Positions 1-8,695 are shown, counted from the first letter of the stretch. The stretch: 46,244 nt of DNA from Wandonia sp964447015 (GCA_964447015.1 CAYUQU010000021.1:1-46244), one strand, 5' to 3'. Notes: generated from the sequence alone by a model not told the origin. Program-made: numbers and translations.

Positions 1-1
1 T

Positions 2-430
2 CACTCTCGCGTTGCACTTTCAAATATATTTTGCCTTCAAAAACTAGGAGCTGAAGTGATGGTTTGCGGACCGACAACATTGATTCCTAAATACATTCAT
101 GAACTTGGAGTGAAAGTTGAAAATAACTTACGTAAAGCACTTGAATGGTGTGATGTAGCGAATATGTTACGCATTCAATTAGAGCGACAAGATATTAAGT
201 ATTTCCCTTCTTTAAGAGAATATTCGATGCTCTTTGGTTTAGACAGAGCTTTGTTAGATTCACTTGAAAAAGAAATCGTTGTGATGCATCCAGGGCCTAT
301 AAACAGAGGGGTGGAGATTACTTCGGATGTTGCGGATAGCAAACAATCTATAATTTTAAATCAAGTTGAGAATGGTGTTGCTGTTAGAATGGCAGTAATT
401 TATCTTCTTGCAGGAAAAATTGATAGATAA
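2..430 (+). CDS. pyrB: Aspartate carbamoyltransferase catalytic subunit, C-terminal part
   Basis: This is the last 142 or so residues of aspartate carbamoyltransferase, which joins carbamoyl phosphate to aspartate in cytosolic pyrimidine synthesis. The family is usually about 305 residues, so roughly the first half lies before the window. The open frame runs in from the left edge with HSRVALSN; an internal ATG at 56 is not the start. Family hallmarks visible are the MLRIQLER stretch and, near the end, HPGPINRG, the conserved HPxPxNRG loop of the active-site region, followed by the helix ending LLAGKID. Nothing looks damaged. The end of the gene overlaps the predicted promoter of the next gene. 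Identity is from recognised family motifs and I am confident. Confidence 0.93.
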   Translation, partial: HSRVALSNIFCLQKLGAEVMVCGPTTLIPKYIHELGVKVENNLRKALEWCDVANMLRIQLERQDIKYFPSLREYSMLFGLDRALLDSLEKEIVVMHPGPINRGVEITSDVADSKQSIILNQVENGVAVRMAVIYLLAGKIDR

Positions 431-451
431 AGATAAAAAATGTTACATTTG
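420..451 (+). promoter_or_regulatory. Bacteroidota-type promoter for the STAS gene
   Basis: TTG at 420-422 and a perfect TAnnTTTG element (TACATTTG, 444-451) are 21 nt apart, 18 nt before the ATG at 469. This suggests that the STAS and rnz genes are transcribed separately from pyrB. Pattern match only. Confidence 0.55.
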
Positions 452-468
452 AGAAAAGTCAGTCAACT

Positions 469-825
469 ATGAACTATATTATTGAAAACCTGGAAAATTG
501 TTCCGTTGTTACGTCTAAGGTGGACAAGCTTGATGCTACAAACGCTACAGAGTTGAAAAGCGAATTGGTACTACTTAATAAAAAAGGTGTAAATAATATT
601 ATCATTGACATGGCTGCTACCAAATATTGTGACTCGTCAGGTTTGAGTAGCATATTAATTGCAAATCGTTTATGCAAAGACTCGAGTGGTAATTTTATTT
701 TGTGTGGATTGCAAGCCAGTGTTGCAAAATTAATTTCTATTGCTCAATTGGATAAAGTTTTAGTTATTACTGCGGATAAGGCTGAAGCTATAGGGAAGAT
801 GAATTCACTTACCGTAAAATCTTAA
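469..825 (+). CDS. STAS-domain protein (anti-sigma factor antagonist-like)
   Basis: A 118-residue single STAS domain, the full length of the SpoIIAA/RsbV-type fold. The phosphoacceptor region is visible around residues 45-65: an IIIDMA strand, then CDSSGLSSIL, where a Ser in DSSG is the usual phosphorylation site of anti-sigma factor antagonists. In that family the unphosphorylated protein binds an anti-sigma kinase. No partner kinase or phosphatase is nearby, so the target is unknown. Many Bacteroidota keep a lone STAS gene beside rnz, and here the gap to the RNase Z start is only 33 nt, so the two are probably cotranscribed. The ATG at 469 fits a promoter just upstream. Confidence 0.85.
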   Translation: MNYIIENLENCSVVTSKVDKLDATNATELKSELVLLNKKGVNNIIIDMAATKYCDSSGLSSILIANRLCKDSSGNFILCGLQASVAKLISIAQLDKVLVITADKAEAIGKMNSLTVKS

Positions 826-858
826 AAACTATCATCTGCGCTTTTGTGCAGTACAAAA

Positions 859-1770
859 ATGAAGTTTGAAATCACCATACTCGGATCAGGTTCTGCTCTG
901 CCAACTATTAAGCGACGACCTTCCGCTCATTTTGTCAATTGCAATGAAAGATATGTGTTAATCGATTGTGGTGAGGGTACACAAATTCAACTTAGAAGAT
1001 ACAAACTCAAATTTCAGCGAATAGAAGTTATTCTTATCACCCACCTACATGGCGATCATTATTTTGGGCTTGTGGGCTTACTTTCAACCATGCATCTTTT
1101 AGGTCGTATACATAAGCTACAGATAATTGGACCTGAAGGCTTAGAGAAATTAATTCGACCTCAACTAGAAATAGGTGGTGCATTTCTCAATTATGAAATT
1201 GAATTCAAAGAACTTAAATATCCAACTGTTGAACTTGTATATGAAGATAATGTGTTGGAAATAAGTTGTTTTCCTTTAAAACACCGCATTCCTACTCACG
1301 GTTTTCTAATTGCTGAAAAGAAACGATTACTCAGCTTAAATAAAGTTGCTTTCGATCATTATGGTCTTAGTATAGCTCAAATTCCATCAATTAGAGAAGG
1401 TAATGATGTTGTTTTGCGTGATGGAATCGTAATTCCGAATGTGGAATTAACTCTACCAAGTGAAGCACCTAAGAAATATGCATATTGTTCAGATACCTTA
1501 TACAAAGAAAGTTTAATTGAGCATATCACTGGAGTTGATTTACTTTATCACGAGGCTACTTTTTTGAATTTCGACAAGGATAAAGCAAAGAAAACCTTTC
1601 ACTCAACTGCAGCTCAGGCAGGAGAAATAGCTAAAAAAGCCAAAGTTGTACAACTCATGATTGGTCATTTCAGTTCACGCTACGACGAATCAGAAGAACA
1701 CCTTAGTGAGGCGCAGGAATATTTTGAGAATGTAATTGCAGCGGAAGAAGGACTTGTGGTGAGGATTTAA
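859..1770 (+). CDS. rnz: Ribonuclease Z
   Basis: RNase Z, the zinc-dependent endonuclease that trims the 3' end of tRNA precursors. I chose ATG 859 over an upstream TTG at 844 because it gives MKFEITILGSGSALP, the normal family start, and 303 residues, the usual length. The metallo-beta-lactamase motif HLHGDH is at about residues 63-68. The family PxGLE loop appears as GPEGLEKL at about 93-100. Later metal ligands are visible as CSDT (about 213), a YHEATF segment and GHFSSRY near the C-terminus. It follows the STAS gene in the same direction. tRNA-Met in this window lacks an encoded CCA end, which is compatible with RNase Z processing. Confidence 0.95.
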   Translation: MKFEITILGSGSALPTIKRRPSAHFVNCNERYVLIDCGEGTQIQLRRYKLKFQRIEVILITHLHGDHYFGLVGLLSTMHLLGRIHKLQIIGPEGLEKLIRPQLEIGGAFLNYEIEFKELKYPTVELVYEDNVLEISCFPLKHRIPTHGFLIAEKKRLLSLNKVAFDHYGLSIAQIPSIREGNDVVLRDGIVIPNVELTLPSEAPKKYAYCSDTLYKESLIEHITGVDLLYHEATFLNFDKDKAKKTFHSTAAQAGEIAKKAKVVQLMIGHFSSRYDESEEHLSEAQEYFENVIAAEEGLVVRI

Positions 1771-1780
1771 CTTAGACCAC

Positions 1781-1858
1781 AAGACTCAAGCAAAACCACA
1801 TGTATTCGAGTCTTGAAGTCTTGATTCTTGAAGCCTGTCCCGATATTGTCGGGGTCTT
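1781..1858. repeat. Intergenic hairpin repeat, copy A, with CCTGTCC module
   Basis: Between the convergent rnz and rarA genes. It holds the core AGACTCAAG (1782-1790) and a partner GAGTCTT (1808-1814) that can pair with AAGACTC (1781-1787). A 27-nt module follows at 1832-1858: AGCCTGTCC, a short stem-loop whose stem is CCCGA/TCGGG, then TCTT. Related copies are at 17904-17986, 22261-22347 and 29671-29709. It may act as a two-way transcription stop, but no long T-run is present. Confidence 0.6.
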
Positions 1859-1866
1859 GAATCCAA

Positions 1867-3138
1867 TTAGTATTTTCCTTTAAACTTTGTTTTTAAATTT
1901 TGGGCAATTTCCTGTTCTTTAGAAGAACTGCCAGGGGTAAAGAAATTTGTTCCTGAAATAGCATCAGGCAGATATTCTTGGTTTACAAAATTCCCTGGGC
2001 CATCATGTGAATATTTGTATTCTGCTCCATAGCCCAATTCTTTCATCAATTTTGTGGGTGCGTTTCGCAAATGAATGGGTACAGGTAAATTTCCCGTTTC
2101 AGAAACAGCTTTTTGCGCATTATTTATTGCTATGTAAGCACCATTTCCTTTTGGAGAATTAGCAAGATAAATAGCGCATTGAGATAAGATAATTCTAGAT
2201 TCAGGCCAGCCAACTACGCTAATTGATTGGAAAGTAGTATTTGCAATGACTAATGCTGTTGGGTTTGCAAGTCCGATATCTTCTGAAGCTGAAATCAACA
2301 TTCTACGAGCGATAAATTTAGGATCTTCACCGCCCTCAACCATTCTGGCAAGCCAATAAACTGCAGCATTAGGATCACTTCCTCGAATAGACTTAATAAA
2401 GGCCGAAATGATATCGTAGTGTTGTTCACCTGCTTTGTCGTATAGAACAGTGTTTTGTTGGGCAGAGCTCATCACAACATCATCAGTTATTGTAGACTTG
2501 CTTGAGCCAAAAGTTCCGACAACCAGTTCAAATATATTTAAGAGCTTTCGTGCATCTCCACCCGATAACTGAAGTAGTGCAGAAGTTTCTCGCAATTCTA
2601 TTTCTTTTACTTTTAACTGCTCGTCTTCAGCAATAGATTTGTGAAGCAAGCCCTCCAAATCCTCTTTAGTGTGATGTTCCAAAACATAGGTTTGGCAACG
2701 AGATAAAAGAGCTGAGATTACTTCAAAAGAAGGGTTTTCGGTAGTTGCTCCAATTAGCGTTATCGTTCCTTTCTCTACTGCGCCGAGTAGTGAGTCTTGC
2801 TGTGATTTTGAAAAACGGTGAATCTCATCAATGAATAAAATAGCACCTTTTCCACTTTGAAATAAGGTAGATTGTTCAACTTTCTGAATAATTTCACGAA
2901 CATCTTTTACGCCCGAACTAATTGCACTAAGTGTATAAAAAGGACGTTTTAGTTGATTGGCAATTAACTGAGCCAAAGTTGTTTTTCCAACACCTGGGGG
3001 GCCCCATAGAATCATAGAAGGAATCATGCCGCTATCTAATGCTCTACGCAAACTGGCTCCAGGTTGGAGCAAATGCCTTTGTCCGATGTATTCATCGAGT
3101 GTTTTTGGGCGCATTCGTTCTGCAAGTGGAGTTGACAT
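1867..3138 (-). CDS. rarA: Replication-associated recombination protein A (AAA+ ATPase)
   Basis: RarA/MgsA, an AAA+ ATPase related to clamp-loader subunits and eukaryotic WRNIP1, acting at stalled replication forks. At 423 residues it has family length. The N-terminus PLAERMRPKTLDEYIGQRHL is typical. Walker A is GPPGVGKTT at about residues 46-54, Walker B is LFIDEIHRF at about 101-109, and sensor 1 is in GATTENPSFE at about 130-139. The C-terminal half carries the RarA tetramerisation region, with DPNAAVYWLARMVEGGEDP and GNFVNQEYLP visible. It is a single gene converging on rnz. A TAACTTTG element reads on the minus strand 14 nt upstream. Confidence 0.95.
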   Translation of the reverse strand: MSTPLAERMRPKTLDEYIGQRHLLQPGASLRRALDSGMIPSMILWGPPGVGKTTLAQLIANQLKRPFYTLSAISSGVKDVREIIQKVEQSTLFQSGKGAILFIDEIHRFSKSQQDSLLGAVEKGTITLIGATTENPSFEVISALLSRCQTYVLEHHTKEDLEGLLHKSIAEDEQLKVKEIELRETSALLQLSGGDARKLLNIFELVVGTFGSSKSTITDDVVMSSAQQNTVLYDKAGEQHYDIISAFIKSIRGSDPNAAVYWLARMVEGGEDPKFIARRMLISASEDIGLANPTALVIANTTFQSISVVGWPESRIILSQCAIYLANSPKGNGAYIAINNAQKAVSETGNLPVPIHLRNAPTKLMKELGYGAEYKYSHDGPGNFVNQEYLPDAISGTNFFTPGSSSKEQEIAQNLKTKFKGKY

Positions 3139-3151
3139 AAATCGTTTTTTA

Positions 3152-3159
3152 CAAAGTTA
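3152..3159 (-). promoter_or_regulatory. -7 element for rarA
   Basis: The minus strand reads TAACTTTG, a perfect TAnnTTTG match, 14-21 nt before the rarA ATG. I see no clear TTG at the expected -33 distance. Confidence 0.4.
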
Positions 3160-3211
3160 GTTGAAATTAGATACGAATCTAATATCAATTTTAAAGTAAC
3201 TCGTTTTTGTG

Positions 3212-3219
3212 TATCTTTG
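3212..3219 (+). promoter_or_regulatory. -7 element for the TetR gene
   Basis: TATCTTTG, a perfect TAnnTTTG. It lies inside the longest open frame, which starts at GTG 3209, so translation should begin at the later ATG 3245. Confidence 0.5.
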
Positions 3220-3244
3220 GAAGAATTTTGCGAAATCTACTAGA

Positions 3245-3814
3245 ATGAGAAACGAAATACTGAAAGTTGCTGCACAACAATTTGCGCAATACGGTTTTAA
3301 GAAAACAACACTTACCGATATTGCATCTTCATTAGGAAAGCAGAAAACAGCACTATATTATTACTTTAAGAATAAAGAGGATATCTTTTCTGAAATTATT
3401 GCAATTGAATCTCAACAAGTGGTGAACCAGCTGTCCGAAATTCTAAACGAAGATACCGATGAGGTAACAAGATTACAAAATTATCTGATAGCACGGATTA
3501 AAATTGTGGCCGATATATCCGATAGATTTAAAGTCCTAAAAGAAGAACTTTTTTATCTTATGCCTGAAATAGAAGTATCACGCGCACCATACCATTTAAT
3601 GGAGTGTGAAGAATTAGCTAAATTTTTAGAATTGGGTAAAGAGAAAGGCATCTTCGAAATGACTTCATCTAAGCAAATGGCTATTACTATTGTTAATATT
3701 CTCAAAGGTTTAGAAATTCCTATGTATATCCGAGAGGATATGGGATATCAAACTGAAGAGCTGGCTGATTTTACTTCGTTAATAATTAATGGATTAGTAA
3801 AGGATTCAAGATAG
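3245..3814 (+). CDS. TetR/AcrR-family transcriptional regulator
   Basis: A 189-residue one-component repressor-type regulator. The first 55 residues form the TetR DNA-binding domain: AAQQFAQYGFKKTTLTDIA, then the recognition helix region KQKTALYYYFKNKEDIF, which is the family signature. The rest is an all-helical ligand domain with no recognisable ligand motif. ATG 3245 is preferred to GTG 3209 because a TAnnTTTG promoter element at 3212-3219 would lie inside the longer version. The reductase gene starts 86 nt downstream on the same strand behind its own -7 element, so the regulator may control that gene, though nothing in the sequence proves it. Confidence 0.88.
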   Translation: MRNEILKVAAQQFAQYGFKKTTLTDIASSLGKQKTALYYYFKNKEDIFSEIIAIESQQVVNQLSEILNEDTDEVTRLQNYLIARIKIVADISDRFKVLKEELFYLMPEIEVSRAPYHLMECEELAKFLELGKEKGIFEMTSSKQMAITIVNILKGLEIPMYIREDMGYQTEELADFTSLIINGLVKDSR

Positions 3815-3871
3815 TTTTAATTCGTATGTAGTATTTAAGAGTTGTTTTAGAGTCTATTTGTTTATATGCGT

Positions 3872-3879
3872 TAATTTTG
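3872..3879 (+). promoter_or_regulatory. -7 element for the NADP reductase gene
   Basis: TAATTTTG, a perfect TAnnTTTG, 20 nt before the ATG at 3900. It again falls inside a longer open frame (from 3858) and so supports the later start. Confidence 0.45.
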
Positions 3880-3899
3880 CTAAAAATTCTTACAAAGTC

Positions 3900-4919
3900 A
3901 TGATTGAAACAGATATCATTATAATTGGAGCAGGTCCTGTTGGTTTATTTACTGTATTTGAAGCAGGATTATTGAAGTTACATTGTCATTTAATTGACTC
4001 TTTGCCTCAGCCAGGAGGTCAATGTTCTGAGATATATCCGAAAAAACCGATATATGATATTCCAGGTTTTCCATCTGTGTTGGCTGGCGAATTAGTTGAT
4101 AATTTAATGGAACAAGCTGCGCCTTTCAAACCAGGTTTTACTCTTGGAGAAGCTGCATTAACAATTGATGAGGTGTATGAAGATGGTAAGCAAATGTTTA
4201 TTGTAACAACAGATAAAGGGACACAGCATAAAGCTTTTGTAGTCATGATAGCTGGAGGTTTGGGTGTGTTTGAACCACGTAAACCACCTATAGACAATAT
4301 TGAAGTTTTTGAAGATAAAGGTGTTGAATATATTATCAAAGATCCTGAATTTTACAGAGGAAAGCGTTGCGTTGTTGCAGGAGGCGGTGATTCAGCATTG
4401 GATTGGTCGATATTTTTAACAGACAAGCAAATTGCTTCTGAAGTGGTACTGGTCCACAGACGCTCTTCTTTTAGAGGGCATTTAGATTCTGTACAAAAGG
4501 TGTTGGATTTAGCTGAAGCAGGAAAAATCAAGCTGATTACCGAGGCAGAAGTTATTGGACTTAGCGGTAAGGATAAATTAGAACAGGTTAAGATAAAGCA
4601 TGACGTAGAAGGAGAGTTTGATTTAGCAACAGATCATTTTATTCCCCTTTTTGGCCTTAAACCAAGTCTTGGACCAATTGCTAATTGGGGACTTGAGATT
4701 GAAAAAAACGCTATTAAAGTAGACACATATGATTATTCAACTAATCGCCTAGGGATTTACGCAATTGGTGACATTAATCAATATGATGGAAAGTTAAAAC
4801 TCATTTTATGTGGTTTTCATGAAGGTACATTGGCTGTACAATCAGCATTTGCTCGCATTCATCCCGATAAAAAGAATGTATTAAAGTATACCACTGTTAA
4901 TGGTATAAGTGGATTTTAA
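3900..4919 (+). CDS. Ferredoxin/flavodoxin--NADP(+) reductase, thioredoxin reductase-like
   Basis: A 339-residue flavoprotein of the TrxR-like FNR group (YumC-like). The FAD-binding Rossmann motif IIGAGPVGL is at residues 7-15, PQPGGQCSEIYP follows at about 40-51, and the NADPH-binding motif GGGDSALDW is at about 160-168. The FAD-closing segment YAIGDINQYDGKLKLI is near 283-298. The CxxC redox pair of thioredoxin reductase is absent, so it should move electrons between NADPH and ferredoxin or flavodoxin rather than reduce thioredoxin. The start at ATG 3900 gives the family N-terminus and agrees with a -7 element at 3872-3879. The TetR gene just upstream is a possible regulator. Confidence 0.88.
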   Translation: MIETDIIIIGAGPVGLFTVFEAGLLKLHCHLIDSLPQPGGQCSEIYPKKPIYDIPGFPSVLAGELVDNLMEQAAPFKPGFTLGEAALTIDEVYEDGKQMFIVTTDKGTQHKAFVVMIAGGLGVFEPRKPPIDNIEVFEDKGVEYIIKDPEFYRGKRCVVAGGGDSALDWSIFLTDKQIASEVVLVHRRSSFRGHLDSVQKVLDLAEAGKIKLITEAEVIGLSGKDKLEQVKIKHDVEGEFDLATDHFIPLFGLKPSLGPIANWGLEIEKNAIKVDTYDYSTNRLGIYAIGDINQYDGKLKLILCGFHEGTLAVQSAFARIHPDKKNVLKYTTVNGISGF

Positions 4920-4985
4920 GCATTTATTTTTAGCGCTTCTTGTGTTAATGTGTTAATATACCAACACGCTGTTTAAAATAATTTT

Positions 4986-5013
4986 TTTGAAAGATAAAAA
5001 ATATATACATTTG
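4986..5013 (+). promoter_or_regulatory. Promoter for the secreted hydrolase gene
   Basis: TTTG at 4986-4989 and TACATTTG at 5006-5013 (perfect -7), 16 nt apart and 29 nt before ATG 5043. Confidence 0.55.
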
Positions 5014-5042
5014 AACCATACGTTAAAATGTTAAATTAAATC

Positions 5043-6420
5043 ATGCGCTACATGAAAGCTCTTATACTATTTACACTTACTTTTTACTTATCTACTTCCT
5101 TGATAGGTCAACACCAAATTGGTCATACAACAATTACGTTTAATGATCCACTTCGCACAGGAGGTTTCGGCTCTGGTAGTGGTGCAGGTCGACAAATTCA
5201 AACTGAAATTTATTACCCCGCTTCTGTAGCAGGTAATGACGTGGCTTTGGCATCAGGGGAACACCCTGTCATTGTATTTGGTCACGGTTTTGTTATGGCT
5301 TGGGATGCCTATACGAATATCTGGGAGCATTATGTTCCTATGGGTTATCTTCTGGCCTTTCCTAGAACTGAAGGAGGATTTTCTCCGAATCATAATGAAT
5401 TTGGATTAGATCTAGTTGTTGTTGAACAGAGATTACAATTGTTAAATGGTGATAATACTTCCATTTTGTATGAAGGCATTAATGGAAATTCAGCAATTAT
5501 GGGACACTCAATGGGGGGGTGGGGCTTCAATGATAGCTGCATCAAATAACACATCAATAAAAACAGTTATTGGTTTAGCACCAGCCGAAACGAATCCTTC
5601 TGCAATAACAGCGGCTGGTAATATAAGCGTTCCAGCATTAATCTTTTCTGGAGGTCAGGATGGAGTTACGCCAGCTGCTGAACATCATTTGCCAATTTAT
5701 AATTCACTTCAATCTGAGTGCAAGTCGTTTGTAAATATTGTAGGTGGGGCTCATTGCTATTTTGCGGGTTCAAATTTTAATTGTGATTTTGGTGAATCAA
5801 CAGCTTCTTCAGGAATTTCAATTGATCGAGCAACTCAACAACAACTAACTTATAGTGTTCTGGATGAATGGTTAGACTATTATTTAAAAGATAACTGCAA
5901 CTCGTACAATACATTTTTGAACAGTTTAGCTGCCTCGCCCAGTGCTTTAGTAACACAGTCAACTTGTTCACCAGTGTCAATACCAACTGTTTTGCAGAAT
6001 GAAACTGAATTAACGAGTTCTGAATCAGGAGTAAGTTACCAGTGGTATTTAGATGGTATTGCGATTGATGGAGCAACAAATGTTACATACACAGCGACTG
6101 TTTCAGGAGGCTATAATGTAATGGTTTATTATGAATTCGGTTGTGCTGAATCTGAATCGGTTAATGTAACCATCAGCGTTGACCCTCCATTGTCTTTAAG
6201 TAAAGAATCATTAAATAACTTTATTGTTTATCCTAATCCGACAAGTGGAGTTGTTTACATTGAAGGAAATAAGTCTCAAGATGAATATATTGTGTATTCG
6301 GTTATTGGCGAAAAGATCTTGACTGCTAAAAATACTAATGAAATCGACTTGTCACATCTTCCTAAAGGTGTGTATTATCTGAAGATAGGAAATAGTACCA
6401 AAAAAATCGTCAAAAAGTAA
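5043..6420 (+). pseudogene. Secreted alpha/beta hydrolase with T9SS sorting domain, frameshifted
   Basis: One gene in two frames. The first part (5043 to about 5517) has a signal peptide (MKALILFTLTFYLSTSLIGQ from the second ATG at 5052) and the start of a chlorophyllase/PET-hydrolase-like fold, with VIVFGHGF and the nucleophile elbow GHSMGG. At 5513-5519 there is a run of seven G. Removing one G continues the elbow as GHSMGGGASM and opens the second frame to 6420. That part holds the rest of the hydrolase, including the acid region SGGQDGVTP and the histidine region GGAHCYF, then an Ig-like segment (about YQWYLDG), then a T9SS type A tail starting YPNPTSG and ending in KKIVKK. Without a frameshift the product stops after GFNDSCIK. 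The extra G may be a sequencing error, a real mutation or a phase-variable tract. Confidence 0.8.
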
Positions 6421-6508
6421 CTCAATTTTAGTGACCCTCAACAATTTCGTAAACCTGTTACTACTTGTAAACATAGCACGAGTATAATTATTGGTTATAT
6501 TCGTGTCT

Positions 6509-7303
6509 ATGTTTGACATTCCAACATACAATCAAGATGTGAAATACGCTAAGCGCCAAGAACGCGTGTTTTTGTTGCTTGCTGGCGTTTTTTTAGGTTC
6601 TTTAGTCATGTTGAATATATTGGGGACGTCTCGTTTCATCAATCTGTCTGAATATGTTGGTTTAGAAAACAGCTCTCTTCAATTCATCATCGCAGTTGGC
6701 GTATTACCGTATCCAATTACTTTTTTGTGCACAGACTTCATTTCTGAATTATATGGTCGTAAACGTGCTAATTTTGTGGTTTGGATAGGCTTTGTACTCA
6801 ATCTTTGGGTGTTATTTATACTTTGGGTAGGGGGTGAGTTGAATCCACCTGCGGGTTTAGGTGATAATAATTTGATGTCTTTGAGTGCAAGTGGTGAAAT
6901 TCCGCAAGAATATGCTTTTTATTACATCCGTAATTTAGCATTTGGGGCTACTGCAGCCTCTATGATTGCTTATCTAGCAGCTCAGTTTATTGATGTACAC
7001 ATCTTTCACTGGTTGAAAAAGAAAACAGATGGGAAAAAATTATGGCTTAGAAATAATGTATCGACCTTAACAAGCCAGTTAGTTGATTCTATTGCGGTAA
7101 TTTTGATTACGTATTGGTTCACACCAGCGCTGCCAATCGATGATAGTAAAATGCTTTTTCCACAATTGATTATACTAATTGCCAGTGGTTACTTGTTTAA
7201 AGTAATAGTAGCCTTATTGGATACTATTCCATTTTATATTGGGACAAAATGGTTGAAAAAGTATTTAGGATTGAATGAAGCTAAATCAACCTTGACTGAG
7301 TAG
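6509..7303 (+). CDS. VUT-family queuosine precursor transporter (YhhQ-like)
   Basis: A 264-residue inner membrane protein of the vitamin uptake transporter/YhhQ family, which in studied bacteria imports queuosine precursors such as preQ0. Hydrophobic segments are visible at about 20-40, 55-75, 85-110, 140-160, 195-215 and 220-250. The segment TFLCTDFISELYGRKRANFVVWIGF, read in parts as TDFISELYG then RKRANFVVW, is characteristic of the family. A later LVDSIAVILITYWF helix is also typical. I chose ATG 6509; an upstream TTG at 6491 would add six residues, and a TATATTCG near-promoter element overlaps that stretch. The 3' end overlaps the convergent antiporter gene by 18 nt. Confidence 0.85.
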   Translation: MFDIPTYNQDVKYAKRQERVFLLLAGVFLGSLVMLNILGTSRFINLSEYVGLENSSLQFIIAVGVLPYPITFLCTDFISELYGRKRANFVVWIGFVLNLWVLFILWVGGELNPPAGLGDNNLMSLSASGEIPQEYAFYYIRNLAFGATAASMIAYLAAQFIDVHIFHWLKKKTDGKKLWLRNNVSTLTSQLVDSIAVILITYWFTPALPIDDSKMLFPQLIILIASGYLFKVIVALLDTIPFYIGTKWLKKYLGLNEAKSTLTE

Positions 7304-8230
7304 AAGAATTGAAACATAAGCAATATAAGTACCGATAAGTACCAATCCTTTCAGTCGATTTATTTTCTTTCCAAGAATTAACATAGGAAGTAACAAAGCA
7401 GCTATTCCTATCATCCAAATCATATCAATGTTTAGAGTATCCTCATTTACATTTATTGGTTTGATTATGACTGTGAGTCCAATAACCCCCATAATGTTGA
7501 AAATATTTGAACCGATTAAATTTCCAATAGAAATATCAGTTTCTTTTCTATAAGCTGCTACACCAGAAGTAACTAATTCAGGTACGGAAGTACCAAAAGC
7601 CACAATCGTAATTCCTATCACACGTTCTTCCATTCCCAATTCCCTTGCAATGTCAATTGCACCTAATAGCAGCCATTCAGCACCGAAATACAAACCGACT
7701 AACCCAATAACCAGATAGATAAGTGAATATAAAAATTGACGTGGAGTTGGGATAACGAATACTTCTTCTTCGAGTAATTTATTTGACTTTCTACGCGAAT
7801 TCCAAATTAGGAAGACAACGAACAAAATTAATAGTATAAATAGCACAATTCCTTCAGCTCTACTGATGTCACCACTAATGGCAAAAATATAGAAGAGAAT
7901 AGATGCAATGAACATCATTGGCCAATCGATGATTTTTGAGTTTCGATCAACTGGTAAAGGAAAAATGAGCACAGTGATACCTAAAACCAATGCGATATTA
8001 GCAATGTTAGAACCAATTACATTACCTAATGCAATTTCAGAGCTACCGTAAAGAGCAGCTTTTACACTAACGATAAGTTCTGGAGCAGATGTCCCGAAGG
8101 AAACGACTGTCATACCGATAACAAGAGAAGAAAGTCTGAATTTTTGAGCTATACCTACGGCACCTCTAACCAGAAATTCACCACCGGCTATTAAAGTAAC
8201 CAATCCGATTAATAATAATAAATAACTCAT
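7286..8230 (-). CDS. Calcium/sodium antiporter, CaCA family (YrbG-like)
   Basis: A 314-residue inner membrane cation exchanger. It shows the internal duplication of the CaCA family: alpha-1 repeat FGTSAPELIVSVKAAL followed by ALGNVIGSNIANI, and alpha-2 repeat FGTSVPELVTS followed by SIGNLIGSNIFNI. The Glu in each APEL/VPEL motif and the GN(V/L)IGSN motif are the ion-binding residues. About ten hydrophobic segments fit the fold. Whether Ca2+/Na+ or Ca2+/H+ is exchanged cannot be read from sequence. Its ATG overlaps the stop of the upstream tatA-like gene by 4 nt (ATGA), so the two are translationally coupled. Confidence 0.92.
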   Translation of the reverse strand: MSYLLLLIGLVTLIAGGEFLVRGAVGIAQKFRLSSLVIGMTVVSFGTSAPELIVSVKAALYGSSEIALGNVIGSNIANIALVLGITVLIFPLPVDRNSKIIDWPMMFIASILFYIFAISGDISRAEGIVLFILLILFVVFLIWNSRRKSNKLLEEEVFVIPTPRQFLYSLIYLVIGLVGLYFGAEWLLLGAIDIARELGMEERVIGITIVAFGTSVPELVTSGVAAYRKETDISIGNLIGSNIFNIMGVIGLTVIIKPINVNEDTLNIDMIWMIGIAALLLPMLILGKKINRLKGLVLIGTYIAYVSILLLSQG

Positions 8231-8631
8231 GAATTGGTTTTGTTTTCAGGTTTGTCTTTAACTTCTTTAGGATTGATTTCCTCTTCAGCTGAGGTTTGAA
8301 TTTTTGCAACAGTTTCATCTACCTTTTTTTCGATAGGGGAGATAGCCTGCTTAATTTCGTTGTCAATTTTGGAGAATGTTTCTTGTTGCTTATTTTCGAG
8401 TGAACGGATAGTGTCATTCAATTCGTTACCAAGCAGTGCGTCTTTTTTAATCTGATCTGTAGAATTTTTTATCTCATTTCGAATTTCATTCGAAGCATGT
8501 TGAATTTCCCTCATTCCTTTACCTAATGAACGAGCTATTCCAGGAATACTTTTCGAACCGAAGAACATTAAAATGAAAAACATTATCAAAATGATTTCAG
8601 ATCCACCAATACTATTTAAAAAAAGTAACAT
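8227..8631 (-). CDS. TatA/TatE-like twin-arginine translocase subunit
   Basis: A 134-residue protein with the Tat A/B layout: one short N-terminal membrane helix (EIILIMFFILMFFGSKSI), a hinge FGSKSIPGIARSLGKGM, an amphipathic helix, and a long charged tail rich in Glu and Lys with coiled-coil character. TatA forms the channel of the twin-arginine export system for folded proteins. The phenylalanine-glycine before the amphipathic helix is a family hallmark. The long tail makes TatB possible, but the FGSKSIPGIAR hinge is closer to TatA. No tatC is in the window. It is the first gene of a two-gene unit with the antiporter. Confidence 0.82.
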   Translation of the reverse strand: MLLFLNSIGGSEIILIMFFILMFFGSKSIPGIARSLGKGMREIQHASNEIRNEIKNSTDQIKKDALLGNELNDTIRSLENKQQETFSKIDNEIKQAISPIEKKVDETVAKIQTSAEEEINPKEVKDKPENKTNS

Positions 8632-8653
8632 TGCTTTTTATAATTAAGACACC

Positions 8654-8661
8654 CAAAGGTA
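8654..8661 (-). promoter_or_regulatory. -7 element for the tatA-like gene
   Basis: The minus strand reads TACCTTTG, a perfect TAnnTTTG, 23 nt before the ATG. Its upstream half falls in the secDF terminator hairpin and shows no TTG at the usual distance. Confidence 0.4.
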
Positions 8662-8662
8662 C

Positions 8663-8695
8663 AAAAAAAGCCTTTCCCATAATGGAAAAGGCTTT
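8663..8695 (-). terminator. Rho-independent terminator of secDF
   Basis: Stem of AAAGCCTTTCC (8667-8677) and GGAAAAGGCTTT (8684-8695) with one bulge and a short loop. Read on the minus strand it is followed by a run of seven T. It lies 19 nt past the secDF stop. Confidence 0.85.

Noticed and set aside
3900..4919. Thioredoxin reductase
   Set aside because: The CxxC redox motif is absent, so the NADP reductase subgroup fits better.
4940..4980. GTGTT...AACAC hairpin as terminator of the NADP reductase gene
   Set aside because: The stem is only 5 bp and the T-run is distant and belongs to the next promoter region.
5446..6420. Second half of the T9SS hydrolase as a separate gene with its own start
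   Set aside because: The reading frame before about 5520 gives unrelated sequence, there is no signal peptide, and the hydrolase fold would lack its first half. A single frameshifted gene explains both parts.
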